A DNA stretch of 64,000 nt from Chryseobacterium sp. SN22. Its GTDB lineage: Bacteria; Bacteroidota; Bacteroidia; Flavobacteriales; Weeksellaceae. Below, in pieces: positions 33,945 to 43,050 of this stretch. The stretch lies in assembly GCF_008329705.1 (NCBI RefSeq), contig NZ_VTSX01000015.1, positions 1 to 64,000 on the forward strand. Direction: 5' to 3'. Below the pieces are notes generated by a model. The model did not search any database. It saw only the letters and a list, made by a program, of their open reading frames with translations, and was not told where the DNA came from. A program made the position numbers and the translations under genes. Position 1 is the stretch's first letter. Every line of letters begins with the position of its first letter.

Positions 33945-36900
33945 TTAATTTATTAAAGATTTTATGGCATCCAATCCCTTGGCTATTTCATCGGTAATTT
34001 CTTCTTGCAGGGCAATAAAATCAATCTGCTGATCTTTTTTGGCTTCCCATCGCAAAGCGGTTTCTGCCAGCTTCACCAATCCCGCCGTTCCGGCCGTGCC
34101 CCTTAGTTTATGAAGGATTTTCCCTAATTCGCCAGCGTTCTTTTCCGCGACAACCAATCTGATGTTATTCTCTGCCTGGCTGAGCTCACTCATAACCAGA
34201 TTTAAAAACATCTGTTTAAAATCCTCATCATCTCCGGTCTGCTCATGCAGCAGGTTCATATCGATATAACCATTATTGCTTACCGTATCCTGGGCCTCTT
34301 CATGTCCCTGGGTCAGATATTTCGTGAGCATTTCCAACAGGTCGGCCTGACGGAGCGGCTTAGGAAGAAAGTCATCCATTCCCGATGCCAAGCATTTTTC
34401 TTTTTCTCCGGCTATCGTTCCGGCAGTCACTCCGATGATGGGTACCTCCGCATAACCCGGCAGCTGCCGTATTTTTCTTGTAGCTTCCATGCCGTCCATT
34501 ACCGGCATCTGCACGTCCATCAGGATCAGCGAAAAATCCCGGTTTTGGCATTGCTCCCAGGCCTCCAGTCCGTTAATGGCTTCGGTAAGCTGCACATCAG
34601 GAATCAGGGAGATCATCATTTTATGGTTCAGGATCATATTGACCGGATTGTCATCTACCAGCAGCACATGTAGTTCCGGTATCTGTAAAACAGGTTCCTG
34701 CTTTTCCTGCGGGAGCATTCCAGGAATTTCCTTTTCGTTGTTTTCCACCGCTCTTCTCAGGGTTCTGTACAATTCTTCTGATTTGATAGGTTTCAGCAGA
34801 AAATAAGAATTTTCTTCCTGACGGAAAGAATTGATGACATCATGTTCCTCCGAGGAAGTGTGGAGAATGACCAGCGGCGAGGTCTCGTCCTGTTTACTGA
34901 ATAAAACTTTGATTTTTTCTATAGTTTCCAGCCCTGAGATTACCGGCATGTGATAATCCATAAGGATAATATCGAAACGTTCACCGGACAGTAAGATCTG
35001 TAACGCTTCCATACCGTTAGCCGCTAATTTCGAATCAATATTTTTATAGGCCAGCATATGCTGAAGGATAATCCTGTTGGCTTCATTATCATCTACTACC
35101 AGGGCTTTTTTAATTTTCAGTTCTTCATCGCCATTTGCTTCAGAAAGTTCGTAAGGCACTTCAATGTCAAAATAAAATACGGAACCTTTGCCAGGAATGC
35201 TATTCAGTTTAAGATGGGTTCCCATATAGCCCAGGATATTGTTGGAAATCGTTAACCCAAGGCCTGTTCCGCCGTATCTTTTACTGATCGAGCTATTTTC
35301 CTGCGTAAAAGCATTGAAGATGTACTGCTGTTTTTCTTCTGCAATTCCAACACCGGTATCGCGGACGGCAAACCGGAGCACAATTTTCTCTCCGTCTATA
35401 TTCAGCTTTTCTACTTTAAGCTCGATCTCGCCCTGTTCCGTAAACTTCACGGCATTTCCTAACAGATTAATCAGGATCTGCTTTAGCCTGGATTCATCGA
35501 TCCATAAAGTTTTAGGCAGACCGGGCTCAATATTCAGTAATAACTCGATGTTTTTCTTCTGGGACTGATAAAGGATGACATTGATGACCTGGTTAACCAG
35601 ATCATACACATTGCATTTTTCGATGACAAGCTCCATTTTACCGGATTCTATTTTAGAAAAATCGAGAATATCATTAATGATGGTAAGTAGATTTTCGCCT
35701 GATTCGTTAATGTAATTAAGGTATTGTTTCTGCGTCTCATTGAGCGGTGTTTTCAGCAGCAGGTCTGAGAAACCGATTACCCCGTTCAGCGGTGTACGGA
35801 TTTCATGGCTCATATTGGCTAAGAATTCCGATTTCGCCTTGCTTGCAATATCGGCCATCTTCTTGGCTTCCTTAAGTTCGTTGTTGGTTTTTATCGTATT
35901 TGTAATATTCTGTACGGAAACAATGACTCCGCCGATAACACCATCTGACAAATACCATGGCCTTACTTCAAGGGTATAATGCTGAAGTTCTTCCTGATGA
36001 CTTACCGTAAGGGTGAAATCCTCATTTTTATAAGCTTTGCCTCTTATGGCATCCCGGTAGATGGTCCGGATTTCATCGGAAACGTTTGGTGAGACGGTAA
36101 AGATATTTTCACCTACAAGCTCCCGGCCGTTCATATTGAACTCGTCTTTCCAGCAGCTGCTCGTCGCCAGGTAATTCAGATTCCTGTCAAACATCGCTAC
36201 GGCAACCGGCGCATAGGTTATGAAAGACTGCAGCATGGCCTCTTTTTTCGAAAGTTCGAGGTAAAGCTTTTTAAATGCATCGATATCCTGAATTATTCCG
36301 AACACCCTGGTGCATACCCCGTTTTCAAATTCAGGGATTGCTTTTACCCGTACCCAGATCATGACGCCGTCCTGTCGTACCAGCTGAAATTCTTCATCGT
36401 ATGCGATTCCTTCCGATACCGCCCGATTGAATAAAAACCCTACCCTGGCCTGATCTTCTTCCCGGTAAAAACGCACCGCTTCCTCGAATTCAGGCTGATA
36501 GCCGGCTGCTACCTTGTGGATTTCTTTTGTGGTCTCGGACCAGAATACGGACTGATTGTTCAGGTTTACTTCCCATCCACCGACCTGTGCTGTAGCACTG
36601 GTTTGCTCCAGTATTTTTTTCGTATAGACAAGATCTTCTTCAAGCAGCATCCTTTCCGTTATATTCAATGCAGTACTTAAGACATAAGGATTTCCTTCCT
36701 TATCGATTTCCACACGGTTGTGGTACATCCAGACCAGTTCTTCTCCTTCCTTTGTTTTCAGGATCATCGTTCCGAGATGTTCCTTATTCTCGTTTATATG
36801 CTGAAGATACTCCTGAAGGTGCTTCCGGTTTTTTTCAGGCACCAGGTCTCGTAAATTCAGACCCTGTACTTCTTCTTCAGAATAATGAAGGGTTTCTCTT

Positions 36901-37850
36901 CCTTTTTTATTCACTTCGAGAATATTGCCTTCCATATCATGCATGCTCATCAAGCCGATTGCATTTTCAAAAAAGCGTCTGAAACGGCGTTCGGAGCTTT
37001 CCAACTGCCTTTTTTCCTCGATATGCTGGGTAATATTATTTCCGAAGCAAAAAATTTCAGAATGGTTATGGTTGCGTTTCATATACCATTCGATGATAAC
37101 TTTATGCGTATTGTTTATTTTTGAAGAAGTGGTGACCATCAGTTCTTCATCATTGCCGGGAAAACGTTCTATCTTTTCCTGAATCCCGTCAGGCTGATTT
37201 CCAAGAAGTTCCAGAAAGTGTAGTGCCGTCACCTGGCTTGTGTCTATTTTAAAAGCCTCTTCAAAAGCAGGATTAATATCCTTCACCATCAATTTATCAT
37301 TCAGAACGCAAATCGGGTTATTTGAAACATCAAAGATCTGCTGAAAGTATTCGGCCTGAATATTTTTCTTTTTTGCGATGAGCAGTTTGGTAACGGCTTC
37401 TGCTAATTTTTTAAGCGTAGCAATCTGTTCCCCGGATAAGTTTTTGGGTTCATTATTCAGGACGCACAAGGTACCGAGGGCAAATCCTTCTTCATCCATA
37501 AGCGGTACTCCCGCATAAAAGCGGATCCCGGCTTCAAGGATCACTGCACTGCCGGAAGACCGCTCATCAAGCAGGGTATCCTGAATGATTACCATCTGTC
37601 CGGTAGCCACGGGATAATGACAGATCGCATCTTTACGGTCCAGAACATCCATCGAAGCACCGATGCAGCTTTTGATGGTGTGGGTATCACTCTCCATAAT
37701 AGCAATAAATGAAATCTGGCAGCCTGAAATCAGGCGTGCCGTTTCCGTGAAAATATCAAGCTGAGGATCCTTGGACAGGTTTAACAAATCTAAAAGCTGC
37801 AGTCTTTTGATCCGTTCTTTTTCGTTAGCAGGAACCGGATAATTATTCAT
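33945..37850 (-). CDS. Hybrid histidine kinase: GAF, four PAS, HisKA, HATPase, two REC, HPt
   Basis: The 1301-residue protein has no membrane segment, so it senses a cytoplasmic signal. Domains in order: GAF (about 20-160), four PAS regions (165-280, 285-400, 410-525, 540-650), HisKA with H682 in [10 protein letters not shown], HATPase (N-box and [14 protein letters not shown]), REC1 with D965, REC2 with D1112, and HPt with H1247 in [10 protein letters not shown]. This is a complete phosphorelay in one chain, and the HPt presumably passes phosphate to the adjacent receiver protein. The start was set at the ATG at 37850 ([10 protein letters not shown]); the frame extends 26 codons upstream into AT-rich, non-coding-looking sequence. 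It heads the operon with the HEAT and GT2-LtaS genes. Confidence 0.92.
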   Translation of the reverse strand: MNNYPVPANEKERIKRLQLLDLLNLSKDPQLDIFTETARLISGCQISFIAIMESDTHTIKSCIGASMDVLDRKDAICHYPVATGQMVIIQDTLLDERSSGSAVILEAGIRFYAGVPLMDEEGFALGTLCVLNNEPKNLSGEQIATLKKLAEAVTKLLIAKKKNIQAEYFQQIFDVSNNPICVLNDKLMVKDINPAFEEAFKIDTSQVTALHFLELLGNQPDGIQEKIERFPGNDEELMVTTSSKINNTHKVIIEWYMKRNHNHSEIFCFGNNITQHIEEKRQLESSERRFRRFFENAIGLMSMHDMEGNILEVNKKGRETLHYSEEEVQGLNLRDLVPEKNRKHLQEYLQHINENKEHLGTMILKTKEGEELVWMYHNRVEIDKEGNPYVLSTALNITERMLLEEDLVYTKKILEQTSATAQVGGWEVNLNNQSVFWSETTKEIHKVAAGYQPEFEEAVRFYREEDQARVGFLFNRAVSEGIAYDEEFQLVRQDGVMIWVRVKAIPEFENGVCTRVFGIIQDIDAFKKLYLELSKKEAMLQSFITYAPVAVAMFDRNLNYLATSSCWKDEFNMNGRELVGENIFTVSPNVSDEIRTIYRDAIRGKAYKNEDFTLTVSHQEELQHYTLEVRPWYLSDGVIGGVIVSVQNITNTIKTNNELKEAKKMADIASKAKSEFLANMSHEIRTPLNGVIGFSDLLLKTPLNETQKQYLNYINESGENLLTIINDILDFSKIESGKMELVIEKCNVYDLVNQVINVILYQSQKKNIELLLNIEPGLPKTLWIDESRLKQILINLLGNAVKFTEQGEIELKVEKLNIDGEKIVLRFAVRDTGVGIAEEKQQYIFNAFTQENSSISKRYGGTGLGLTISNNILGYMGTHLKLNSIPGKGSVFYFDIEVPYELSEANGDEELKIKKALVVDDNEANRIILQHMLAYKNIDSKLAANGMEALQILLSGERFDIILMDYHMPVISGLETIEKIKVLFSKQDETSPLVILHTSSEEHDVINSFRQEENSYFLLKPIKSEELYRTLRRAVENNEKEIPGMLPQEKQEPVLQIPELHVLLVDDNPVNMILNHKMMISLIPDVQLTEAINGLEAWEQCQNRDFSLILMDVQMPVMDGMEATRKIRQLPGYAEVPIIGVTAGTIAGEKEKCLASGMDDFLPKPLRQADLLEMLTKYLTQGHEEAQDTVSNNGYIDMNLLHEQTGDDEDFKQMFLNLVMSELSQAENNIRLVVAEKNAGELGKILHKLRGTAGTAGLVKLAETALRWEAKKDQQIDFIALQEEITDEIAKGLDAIKSLIN

Positions 37851-38145
37851 ATTATTAAAGCATAAATCATTATAATGATAAATATAATAAGAAAATGAAT
37901 ACAAAAAATATTTTTTAAAGAAACACATACCTCATTTCACAAAAAAGTGACTAAAGGGATTTGCGGATAATTCCGAACCGTATTTCCTCTATTCGGAAGA
38001 GATGGCAGGCCTCCTTAATTATCAGACCTTTCAGAACCCAGCTAATCTTATGATTATGAACCCGGTAAATTAGATCAGGAAACTTTATCAGACGAATATG
38101 TAAAAAAATATTGTAAATTTATTTTTATAATTCAAAAAAACATTC

Positions 38146-38153
38146 TATATTTG
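38146..38153 (+). promoter_or_regulatory. -7 element of tRNA cluster 2
   Basis: TATATTTG within TTCTATATTTGCAC is identical over 14 bp to the -7 region before tRNA cluster 1. The tRNA-Pro gene begins 44 bp downstream. Confidence 0.65.
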
Positions 38154-38197
38154 CACCCACAAAAAACAAGGTAATTCTTGTTAAAGATGACCTCAAT

Positions 38198-38272
38198 CGG
38201 GGCGTAGCGTAGTCCGGTCATCGCGCCTGGTTTGGGACCAGGAGGTCGCAGGTTCGAATCCTGCCGCCCCGA
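38198..38272 (+). tRNA. tRNA-Pro (TGG), copy 2
   Basis: This 75-nt gene is identical in every base to 26448-26522, with the TGG anticodon in the loop TTTGGGA. No tRNA-Ser precedes it here. Confidence 0.96.
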
Positions 38273-38288
38273 CTTAAAAAACACTTTA

Positions 38289-38362
38289 GGGTGCGTAGCT
38301 CAGCTGGATAGAGCATCTGCCTTCTAAGCAGACGGTCAAAGGTTCGAATCCTTTCGCGCTCA
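38289..38362 (+). tRNA. tRNA-Arg (TCT), copy 2
   Basis: This 74-nt gene is identical to 26572-26645. It follows tRNA-Pro after only 16 bp, against 49 bp in the first cluster, so the spacers differ while the genes are identical. Confidence 0.95.
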
Positions 38363-38366
38363 CTTT

Positions 38367-38400
38367 AAGCCTTACAACTTCTGTTGTGAGGTTTTTTGTT
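38367..38400 (+). terminator. Terminator of tRNA cluster 2
   Basis: AAGCCTTACAAC and GTTGTGAGGTTTTTT form a stem around TTCT, followed by GTT. It is the counterpart of 26649-26686 and shares the string ACTTCTGTTGTGAGGTTTTT. Confidence 0.8.
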
Positions 38401-38407
38401 TTGAAAT

Positions 38408-38480
38408 GATGATTTAGCCGGATAGAGCATTCGATTCTTAGAATCATTCCAGAAACGGGATCGGGATCGGTTGTAAAATC
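38408..38480 (+). pseudogene. Decayed tRNA-like sequence
   Basis: AGCCGGATAGAGCATTCGA repeats the D-arm and connector of the adjacent tRNA-Arg (GGATAGAGCATC), and GATTCTTAGAATC can form a small hairpin where the anticodon arm would be. No acceptor stem or T arm remains. A similarly placed remnant follows tRNA cluster 1 at 26689-26754. Confidence 0.4.
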
Positions 38481-38510
38481 AATGGATTCAGTGAATAAAT
38501 AAACCTAACG

Positions 38511-38536
38511 GATTTTTGAAACCTGTTAGGCTTATG
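38511..38536. terminator. Imperfect hairpin related to 697-729
   Basis: CCTAACGG and CCTGTTAGG around an A/T-rich loop recall the terminator at 697-729, with mismatches in the stem. It may end the minus-strand transcript of the broken gene that follows. Confidence 0.45.
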
Positions 38537-38573
38537 AGCGTTACTTTACATCTTTTTACTGACCTTTTATATG

Positions 38574-38908
38574 TTATCGACCGTACAACAATTCAGATTG
38601 AATAAAGTTTAAAGCGTCTTTATATTCATCATCGGACCAATAACCAATTTCTATTTGTTTTTCTTCATTCCACAATACTATTTTTTCGCATACGGGATCA
38701 AGCTGAATACAAAAGAATTCTGATCGTTAGTGTATATAGCACAACTGTCTTCCGTCTGAATATCAATGCATTGATAATACTGAAGATTGCTGAAAACATC
38801 AGGAAATCGTTGTTCGATTTGTCTGTAAAGATCTTTTCCGAAACCTGAATAACGCCTTCCGGCTTCTTCAAGGTTTTCAGGAATAAATTCTTCCATTGTT
38901 CCAAGCAT
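38574..38908 (-). pseudogene. Small unrecognised gene with one frameshift
   Basis: On the minus strand a frame starting MLGTMEEFIPENLEEAGRR at 38908 ends at 38678. A second frame continues it down to a stop at 38574 (LDPVCEKIVLWNEEKQIEI, then GYWSDDEYKDALNFIQSELL). Adding one T at GTATTCAGC (about 38705) joins them into a protein of about 111 residues that is acidic, without a signal peptide, and of no family known to me. It may be a decayed gene or a sequencing error. Confidence 0.55.
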
Positions 38909-38963
38909 AGCATTTCCGCATTTGGGAATTTAATATTTTTTAATCCGTGCAAAAGGTAAACTC

Positions 38964-39524
38964 TCACATCCGGCTTAGCTTTGCATACATCTCCAGGCTG
39001 ATGAATTTCCCGTCTTTTATTTCGCAGTCTCTCATAATGCCTTCGAGTTCAAAGCCCAGCTGAGCCATTACTTTTTTGCTGTTCCTGTTTTCCGTTTCTA
39101 CAACGGCTTCGATCCGGTGCACCGACATCTTTTGGAAAGCATATTCGCAGGCGGCCCGTCCGGCTTCCCCGATGATTCCGGAGCCCCAGTAGTCGGGCAG
39201 CAGCCAGTAGCCCATTTCGGTTTTCCGGTGTTCCTGATTCCGGTTGTTGAATCCGACGGCTCCCAGAAAGGTTTGATCCTGCCTGTTGCAGACCGCCCAC
39301 CAGAGCCCTTTTTCTTCTTTCTCGATCTTGGTAAACCAGTCCATCTGCTCCTGAGTGGCTTCCACACTGCCGTAGCTTACTCCATAATGCCTGATGACCT
39401 CCGGATGTGACAATCCTTGGTATACCGATTCGATATCATCCGGCCGGAACCTTCGCAGCACGAGCCTTTCAGTGGTTAAAACCGGGAAAACATATTCATC
39501 GTCCTGGCCTGTATGGTTTTTCAT
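38964..39524 (-). CDS. GNAT acetyltransferase, RimJ/RimL type
   Basis: The 186-residue protein has the N-terminal LTTERLVLRRFRPDD and the acetyl-CoA-binding motif A region MGYWLLPDYWGSGIIGEAGR, followed by HRIEAVVETENRNSKKVMAQ and LGFELEGIMRDCE. These features are typical of the RimJ/RimL group that acetylates N-termini or small molecules. The substrate is unknown. It is adjacent to the SH3-domain gene on the same strand, with 24 bp between them. Confidence 0.88.
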   Translation of the reverse strand: MKNHTGQDDEYVFPVLTTERLVLRRFRPDDIESVYQGLSHPEVIRHYGVSYGSVEATQEQMDWFTKIEKEEKGLWWAVCNRQDQTFLGAVGFNNRNQEHRKTEMGYWLLPDYWGSGIIGEAGRAACEYAFQKMSVHRIEAVVETENRNSKKVMAQLGFELEGIMRDCEIKDGKFISLEMYAKLSRM

Positions 39525-39548
39525 AGCCCTGTTCTGTAGTTAACCGGT

Positions 39549-40388
39549 TTATCTAAGTCGATAGGCAGTTCCGTCCCAAAGATAAGTTTTTGAAGCTTTC
39601 TTCTTCTTTTCACGGTCATGTTCATCTTTTTCCATTTCCTCCATCTTATAGATGAATGCATTGGGAATTCCGCCTTTATCATTGGGGAAAATAAATTCTT
39701 CATGATGGTAGTAGACATCGGCATCCCCAACGCTCATCAGCTGAGGCAGGGCAACGAGTTTCTTACCGGTAACTAAAATATATTGGTCGTACCCGGGAAT
39801 TCCGCATGCTTCCCCGGAAACAGTGGCTTTTAAGGTAAATTCGACATTTTTGAGTTTGTGATTGCTTTCTACCGTAAAATTTCCGTAGCTCAAACTTTCT
39901 CCCGAGCCCGTTTCAAAGGAAATCTCATCAATTACAGCATTTCCTTCCATCATCCTGACGGCAGCGATGTTCTGCTGAATGGCTTCGGCGGGAAACTGAG
40001 GATCCTTTTTGGTGATGGTTTTTGTAAGACCCAACAGGAAATCATAGCCATTTTTATTCCGGTAGCCTGTACAGAGGCTCCCGCCCCAAATATAACCTTC
40101 GGAATTCCGGCCGTTTTTATTATAAGAAACTTTGTACCAGGAAGCAGCCCTTTCGCCCAACTTCAGGACCATTTTTTCTTTTTTAAGGATCAAAACCGGC
40201 TGATTAGCCTTCAGAGAATCCAGAATCTGCGCATTTACCTGGGGAGACTGGCGGATCCTCGCACCGTCGGTAAATATTTTCTGCGGTTTGTTTTCTTCGA
40301 AATTAAAAATTCCGTCGGCATACATTTCTTCCTGCGCAAACAGGAATTGAACGGTAAGCAGAAATAAAGCGGTAAAAAAGGTTTTCAT
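39549..40388 (-). CDS. Exported SH3-domain protein of unknown function
   Basis: The 279-residue protein has a signal peptide (FFTALFLLTVQFLFAQ, cleavage about residue 19) and an SH3_3-like domain (about 38-110): GARIRQSPQVNAQILDSLKA and AASWYKVSYN, followed by EGYIWGGSL. The rest, including NFTVESNHKLKNVEFTLKA and a Lys-rich stretch KDEHDREKKKKASK near the end, is not recognised. Bacterial SH3 domains of this sort bind cell-wall or protein ligands. It lies 19 bp after prmA on the same strand. Confidence 0.78.
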   Translation of the reverse strand: MKTFFTALFLLTVQFLFAQEEMYADGIFNFEENKPQKIFTDGARIRQSPQVNAQILDSLKANQPVLILKKEKMVLKLGERAASWYKVSYNKNGRNSEGYIWGGSLCTGYRNKNGYDFLLGLTKTITKKDPQFPAEAIQQNIAAVRMMEGNAVIDEISFETGSGESLSYGNFTVESNHKLKNVEFTLKATVSGEACGIPGYDQYILVTGKKLVALPQLMSVGDADVYYHHEEFIFPNDKGGIPNAFIYKMEEMEKDEHDREKKKKASKTYLWDGTAYRLR

Positions 40389-40407
40389 ATTAATATTTCG
40401 GTGGTAT

Positions 40408-41235
40408 TTATTTTTCGAGGAGCAGGCTCACCCATTCTTCCCGCTGCAGCTGCTTTTTAAGCTCCAGTCCGTTTTCCTTGCAGACTTCCAGGATATCGTC
40501 CACATCGAAGAAGCACAATCCGGAAAGCAAAAGCTTCCCTCCGTTGTTCAATACGGTCACGTAGGTCGGGATATCGGAAATCAGAATGTTTCTGTTGATG
40601 TTGGCCAGAATGATATCGTAATTTTCCTTTCCTAAGTTTTCAGCGGTTCCCAATTCGATGTCCAGCTCTACGCTGTTCCGGGCGGCATTTTCTTTTGAAT
40701 TTTCCACCGACCATTCATCGATATCGATGGCTTTGGTTTCTCCGGCTCCGTTCTGCCTGGCATAAATGGCCAGCACGGAAGTCCCGCAGCCCATATCCAG
40801 CACTTTTTTATCCTGAAAATCAATATCCATCATCTGCTGGATCATCAGGTGGGTCGTCGGGTGATGCCCCGTCCCGAAAGACATTTTCGGCTGGATCACG
40901 ATTTCGTGCATTCCCGGAACCGACTCGTGGAATTCAGCACGGATCAGCACTTTATCATCGATGTTGATCGGTTCGAAGTTTTTCTCCCACTCTTCATTCC
41001 AGTTGATGTTGGGCATTTCTTTGAAGGTATATTCGATTTTTACCTCTTCATTCTGAAAAATCGGCAGTGCCCTGAGTTCTTCTTCATTAAAAAGGTCTTT
41101 CTGGATATATCCTAAAATCCCTTCCAGCTCTTCCGTGAAACTGTCGAAACCGATCTGGATCAGTTCGGCCATCAGTATTTCGTTCCACGGCTGAAGCGGT
41201 GTAATTTTGAAATCGAATTCTAAATAATTTTGCAT
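40408..41235 (-). CDS. prmA: Ribosomal protein L11 methyltransferase
   Basis: The 275-residue enzyme trimethylates L11 using SAM. PrmA features are visible: an N-terminal substrate domain, IQPKMSFGTGHHPTTHLM (the FGTGxHxTT signature), motif I VLDMGCGTSVLAIYA, IDIDEWSVENSKENA and ILANINRNIL (the NPPY-like NIN). I set the start at the ATG at 41235 (MQNYLEFDF); the frame is open six codons further upstream. Confidence 0.93.
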   Translation of the reverse strand: MQNYLEFDFKITPLQPWNEILMAELIQIGFDSFTEELEGILGYIQKDLFNEEELRALPIFQNEEVKIEYTFKEMPNINWNEEWEKNFEPINIDDKVLIRAEFHESVPGMHEIVIQPKMSFGTGHHPTTHLMIQQMMDIDFQDKKVLDMGCGTSVLAIYARQNGAGETKAIDIDEWSVENSKENAARNSVELDIELGTAENLGKENYDIILANINRNILISDIPTYVTVLNNGGKLLLSGLCFFDVDDILEVCKENGLELKKQLQREEWVSLLLEK

Positions 41236-41253
41236 GTGACTAATTTGCTGCAA

Positions 41254-41944
41254 AAATAAATATTTAAAAATTGAATTTTTAAAATTGCCGGATTAAATTG
41301 CGGATTGAGGTTTTTGACGGTTTTAGAAATGAAGTACGCTGGATATGAATTTGAGATCTCTAAGACCCATCAGAGTCAGATGGCGACACTTTAAAAATAT
41401 TTCAGAACACATCGTAAAGAAAAATCAAAAATTTTCAAAGAAATCCATACTAAATTTTCCGGAAGATTCTCTAACACCAAATTGAGATCCTACAGGATAA
41501 ACAAACAAGGCGGTTAAACTTTTGATTTAGCCCACACCAACGCAATCAACATGAACAAACATTCGTAAAAATCCTTGCACATCCGCGGTTACCAAAAGTA
41601 TATCACCTTTAAACATCCAGCTTTCAACCTTTAAACAGAGCAGCGCAATGATCCGTAAAATTCCGTGAATCTGTGGGAGCATTGATGTGGCGCGTGTTGA
41701 CTTATTTCTTATACCAAATTTCCCCACCCATGTCTTAGCCCCGATTGCCGTGGAAATCCTTTTTTGAAAAAAAAGATTGCAACAGAAAGCGGGAAAAAGC
41801 TCCGAAAAGACATATGATCGATGATTGATTTTTATAGAATTCTTGTGTTTAGTAAATCATCTGCAATAAAAAAACGGACCGAAGCCCGCTTTGATATACG
41901 ATCAGGTTCTTAGATAGAAATTTGAACCCAAAACTTTAAACCAA
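41254..41944. other. Long spacer with a candidate structured element
   Basis: The 690 bp between the SDR gene and prmA contain no convincing gene. The only feature I can name is the structured repeat at 41737-41803. Sequence around 41340-41480 and 41520-41700 is of ordinary composition but has stops in every frame. Confidence 0.55.
41737..41803 (+). ncRNA. Candidate structured intergenic element (AGCCCCG...AGCTCC type)
   Basis: AGCCCCGATTGCCGTGGA is followed by ATCCTTTTTT-GA-AAAAAAAGATT and by GCGGGAAAAAGCTCC. The outer CCCG/CGGG and AGC/GCT pairs enclose a CTTTTTT/AAAAAAG hairpin. I remember very similar sequences, with variable inner hairpins but conserved outer AGCCCCGAT and AGCTCC parts, between genes in many Flavobacteriia. 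I cannot tell whether it is an RNA or a DNA repeat, nor which strand is functional. Confidence 0.45.
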
Positions 41945-42658
41945 TTACGGATTCGTAGAAAAAATAGAACCGTTGGCGATTAAAGCACGTCTGTTCATTT
42001 TCAGGATATCCCTTACCCATTCGGCGAAATCTTCCGGCTGAAGGACTTTTTCAGGGTTTCCATCGGTTAATCCGCCCTGGATCGACATATCGGAAGCTAT
42101 GGTGCTCGGCGTTAAAGTAATAACACGGATGTTCTGCTTTCTCCATTCCGCCATCATGGATTGCGACAGAGAGACCACTGCTGCTTTTGAAGCTGCATAG
42201 GCCGACATGTTCGGACCTCCCTTCAGACCGGCCGTTGAAGCTACGTTTACCACGTCGCCTTCTCCTTTTGCTTTCATGAACGGATAGGCCGCTTTCGCCG
42301 CATAATACACCCCGAAAAGATTGGTCTTAATCACCTGTTCCCAGGTTTCGGAAGGCATTTCTTCAATGGACCCAAAGTCGCCGATACCTGCATTGTTAAT
42401 AAGGATATCGATGCCGCCCAGCTGTTCTGCTACCAACTCGATTCCTGCCTTTACCTGGATCTCATTGTCTACGGAAAAAACCGCATACGTTGCGTTTACA
42501 CCGAACTTTTTGATCTCTTCAACCGTCATTTTGAGGTTTTCTTCGTTTCTTCCCGTGATGGCCACGTGTACGCCTTCGGCAGCCAATGCTAAAGCCACTG
42601 CTTTTCCCAGCCCTCTTCCGCCTCCTGTAACGATGGCATTTTTTCCGTTTATATTCAT
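41945..42658 (-). CDS. Short-chain dehydrogenase/reductase, FabG-like
   Basis: The 237-residue NAD(P)-dependent enzyme has the cofactor motif TGGGRGLGKA near the N-terminus, NNAGIG, the catalytic Ser in NVASTAG and the YAASKAA motif (Y-x3-K). ITGRNEEN, with Arg after the second strand, points to NADPH. It resembles 3-oxoacyl-ACP reductases, but since it stands outside a fatty-acid cluster the substrate is open. It is monocistronic. Confidence 0.88.
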   Translation of the reverse strand: MNINGKNAIVTGGGRGLGKAVALALAAEGVHVAITGRNEENLKMTVEEIKKFGVNATYAVFSVDNEIQVKAGIELVAEQLGGIDILINNAGIGDFGSIEEMPSETWEQVIKTNLFGVYYAAKAAYPFMKAKGEGDVVNVASTAGLKGGPNMSAYAASKAAVVSLSQSMMAEWRKQNIRVITLTPSTIASDMSIQGGLTDGNPEKVLQPEDFAEWVRDILKMNRRALIANGSIFSTNP

Positions 42659-42781
42659 TTTTTAGAATTTTTTATTCCTGACAGCAAATTTACAAAAGAT
42701 GATCCGGAAATACGGCTCTTCAGCGATATGGTGACGATTGATATAATAAATTTTTAAGGTTTAGATTTAGGTTTAACATAA

Positions 42782-42870
42782 ACCCAAAGTAGAATAGGCT
42801 GGAAGAAAGAAGCTGAAAGCCGGAAGCTTCTCTTGTCGATATTACTATCAAAGGCATCAGTTAAATCATT
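42782..42870 (+). repeat. Dispersed intergenic repeat B, long copy
   Basis: CCCAAAGTAGAATAGGCTGG and AAGAAAGAAGCTGAAAGCCGG lead into AAGCTTCTCTTGTCGAT and CAAAGGCATCAGTTAAATCA. The first half resembles 49499-49552 (CCGAAGTATAATAGCTGG), and the second half resembles 21286-21349. Confidence 0.6.
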
Positions 42871-42996
42871 TGTTACTGATCAATAGAAATTGATTTAAAA
42901 TCCTGATCACCAAATTGAACTCCGATCTTTCATTTAAATAAACGGCTGAAAATAATAAAATACAGTTAAATTCACCTTAGATTCAGGTTAAAAATT

Positions 42997-43024
42997 AAAA
43001 CCGACCCAAAAGCGGGCCGGTTTC
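42997..43024 (-). terminator. Terminator after the calcineurin-like gene
   Basis: AAACCGACCC and GGGCCGGTTT form a stem with one mismatch around AAAAGC. On the minus strand it follows the phosphoesterase stop by 27 bp, with T-rich sequence after it. Confidence 0.65.
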
Positions 43025-43050
43025 GTTGAAAGTATAGTAATAAATGAAAA

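Larger units (their letters stand above)
42659..43050. other. Spacer with repeat B and a terminator
   Basis: The 392 bp hold a copy of dispersed repeat B (42782-42870) and a hairpin at 42997-43024. No gene is visible. Confidence 0.6.

Noticed and set aside
26448..38362. Integrative element inserted in a tRNA gene
   Set aside because: Both tRNA pairs are complete, there is no integrase, relaxase or phage gene between them, and codon use matches the rest. A duplicated tRNA cluster is the simpler reading.
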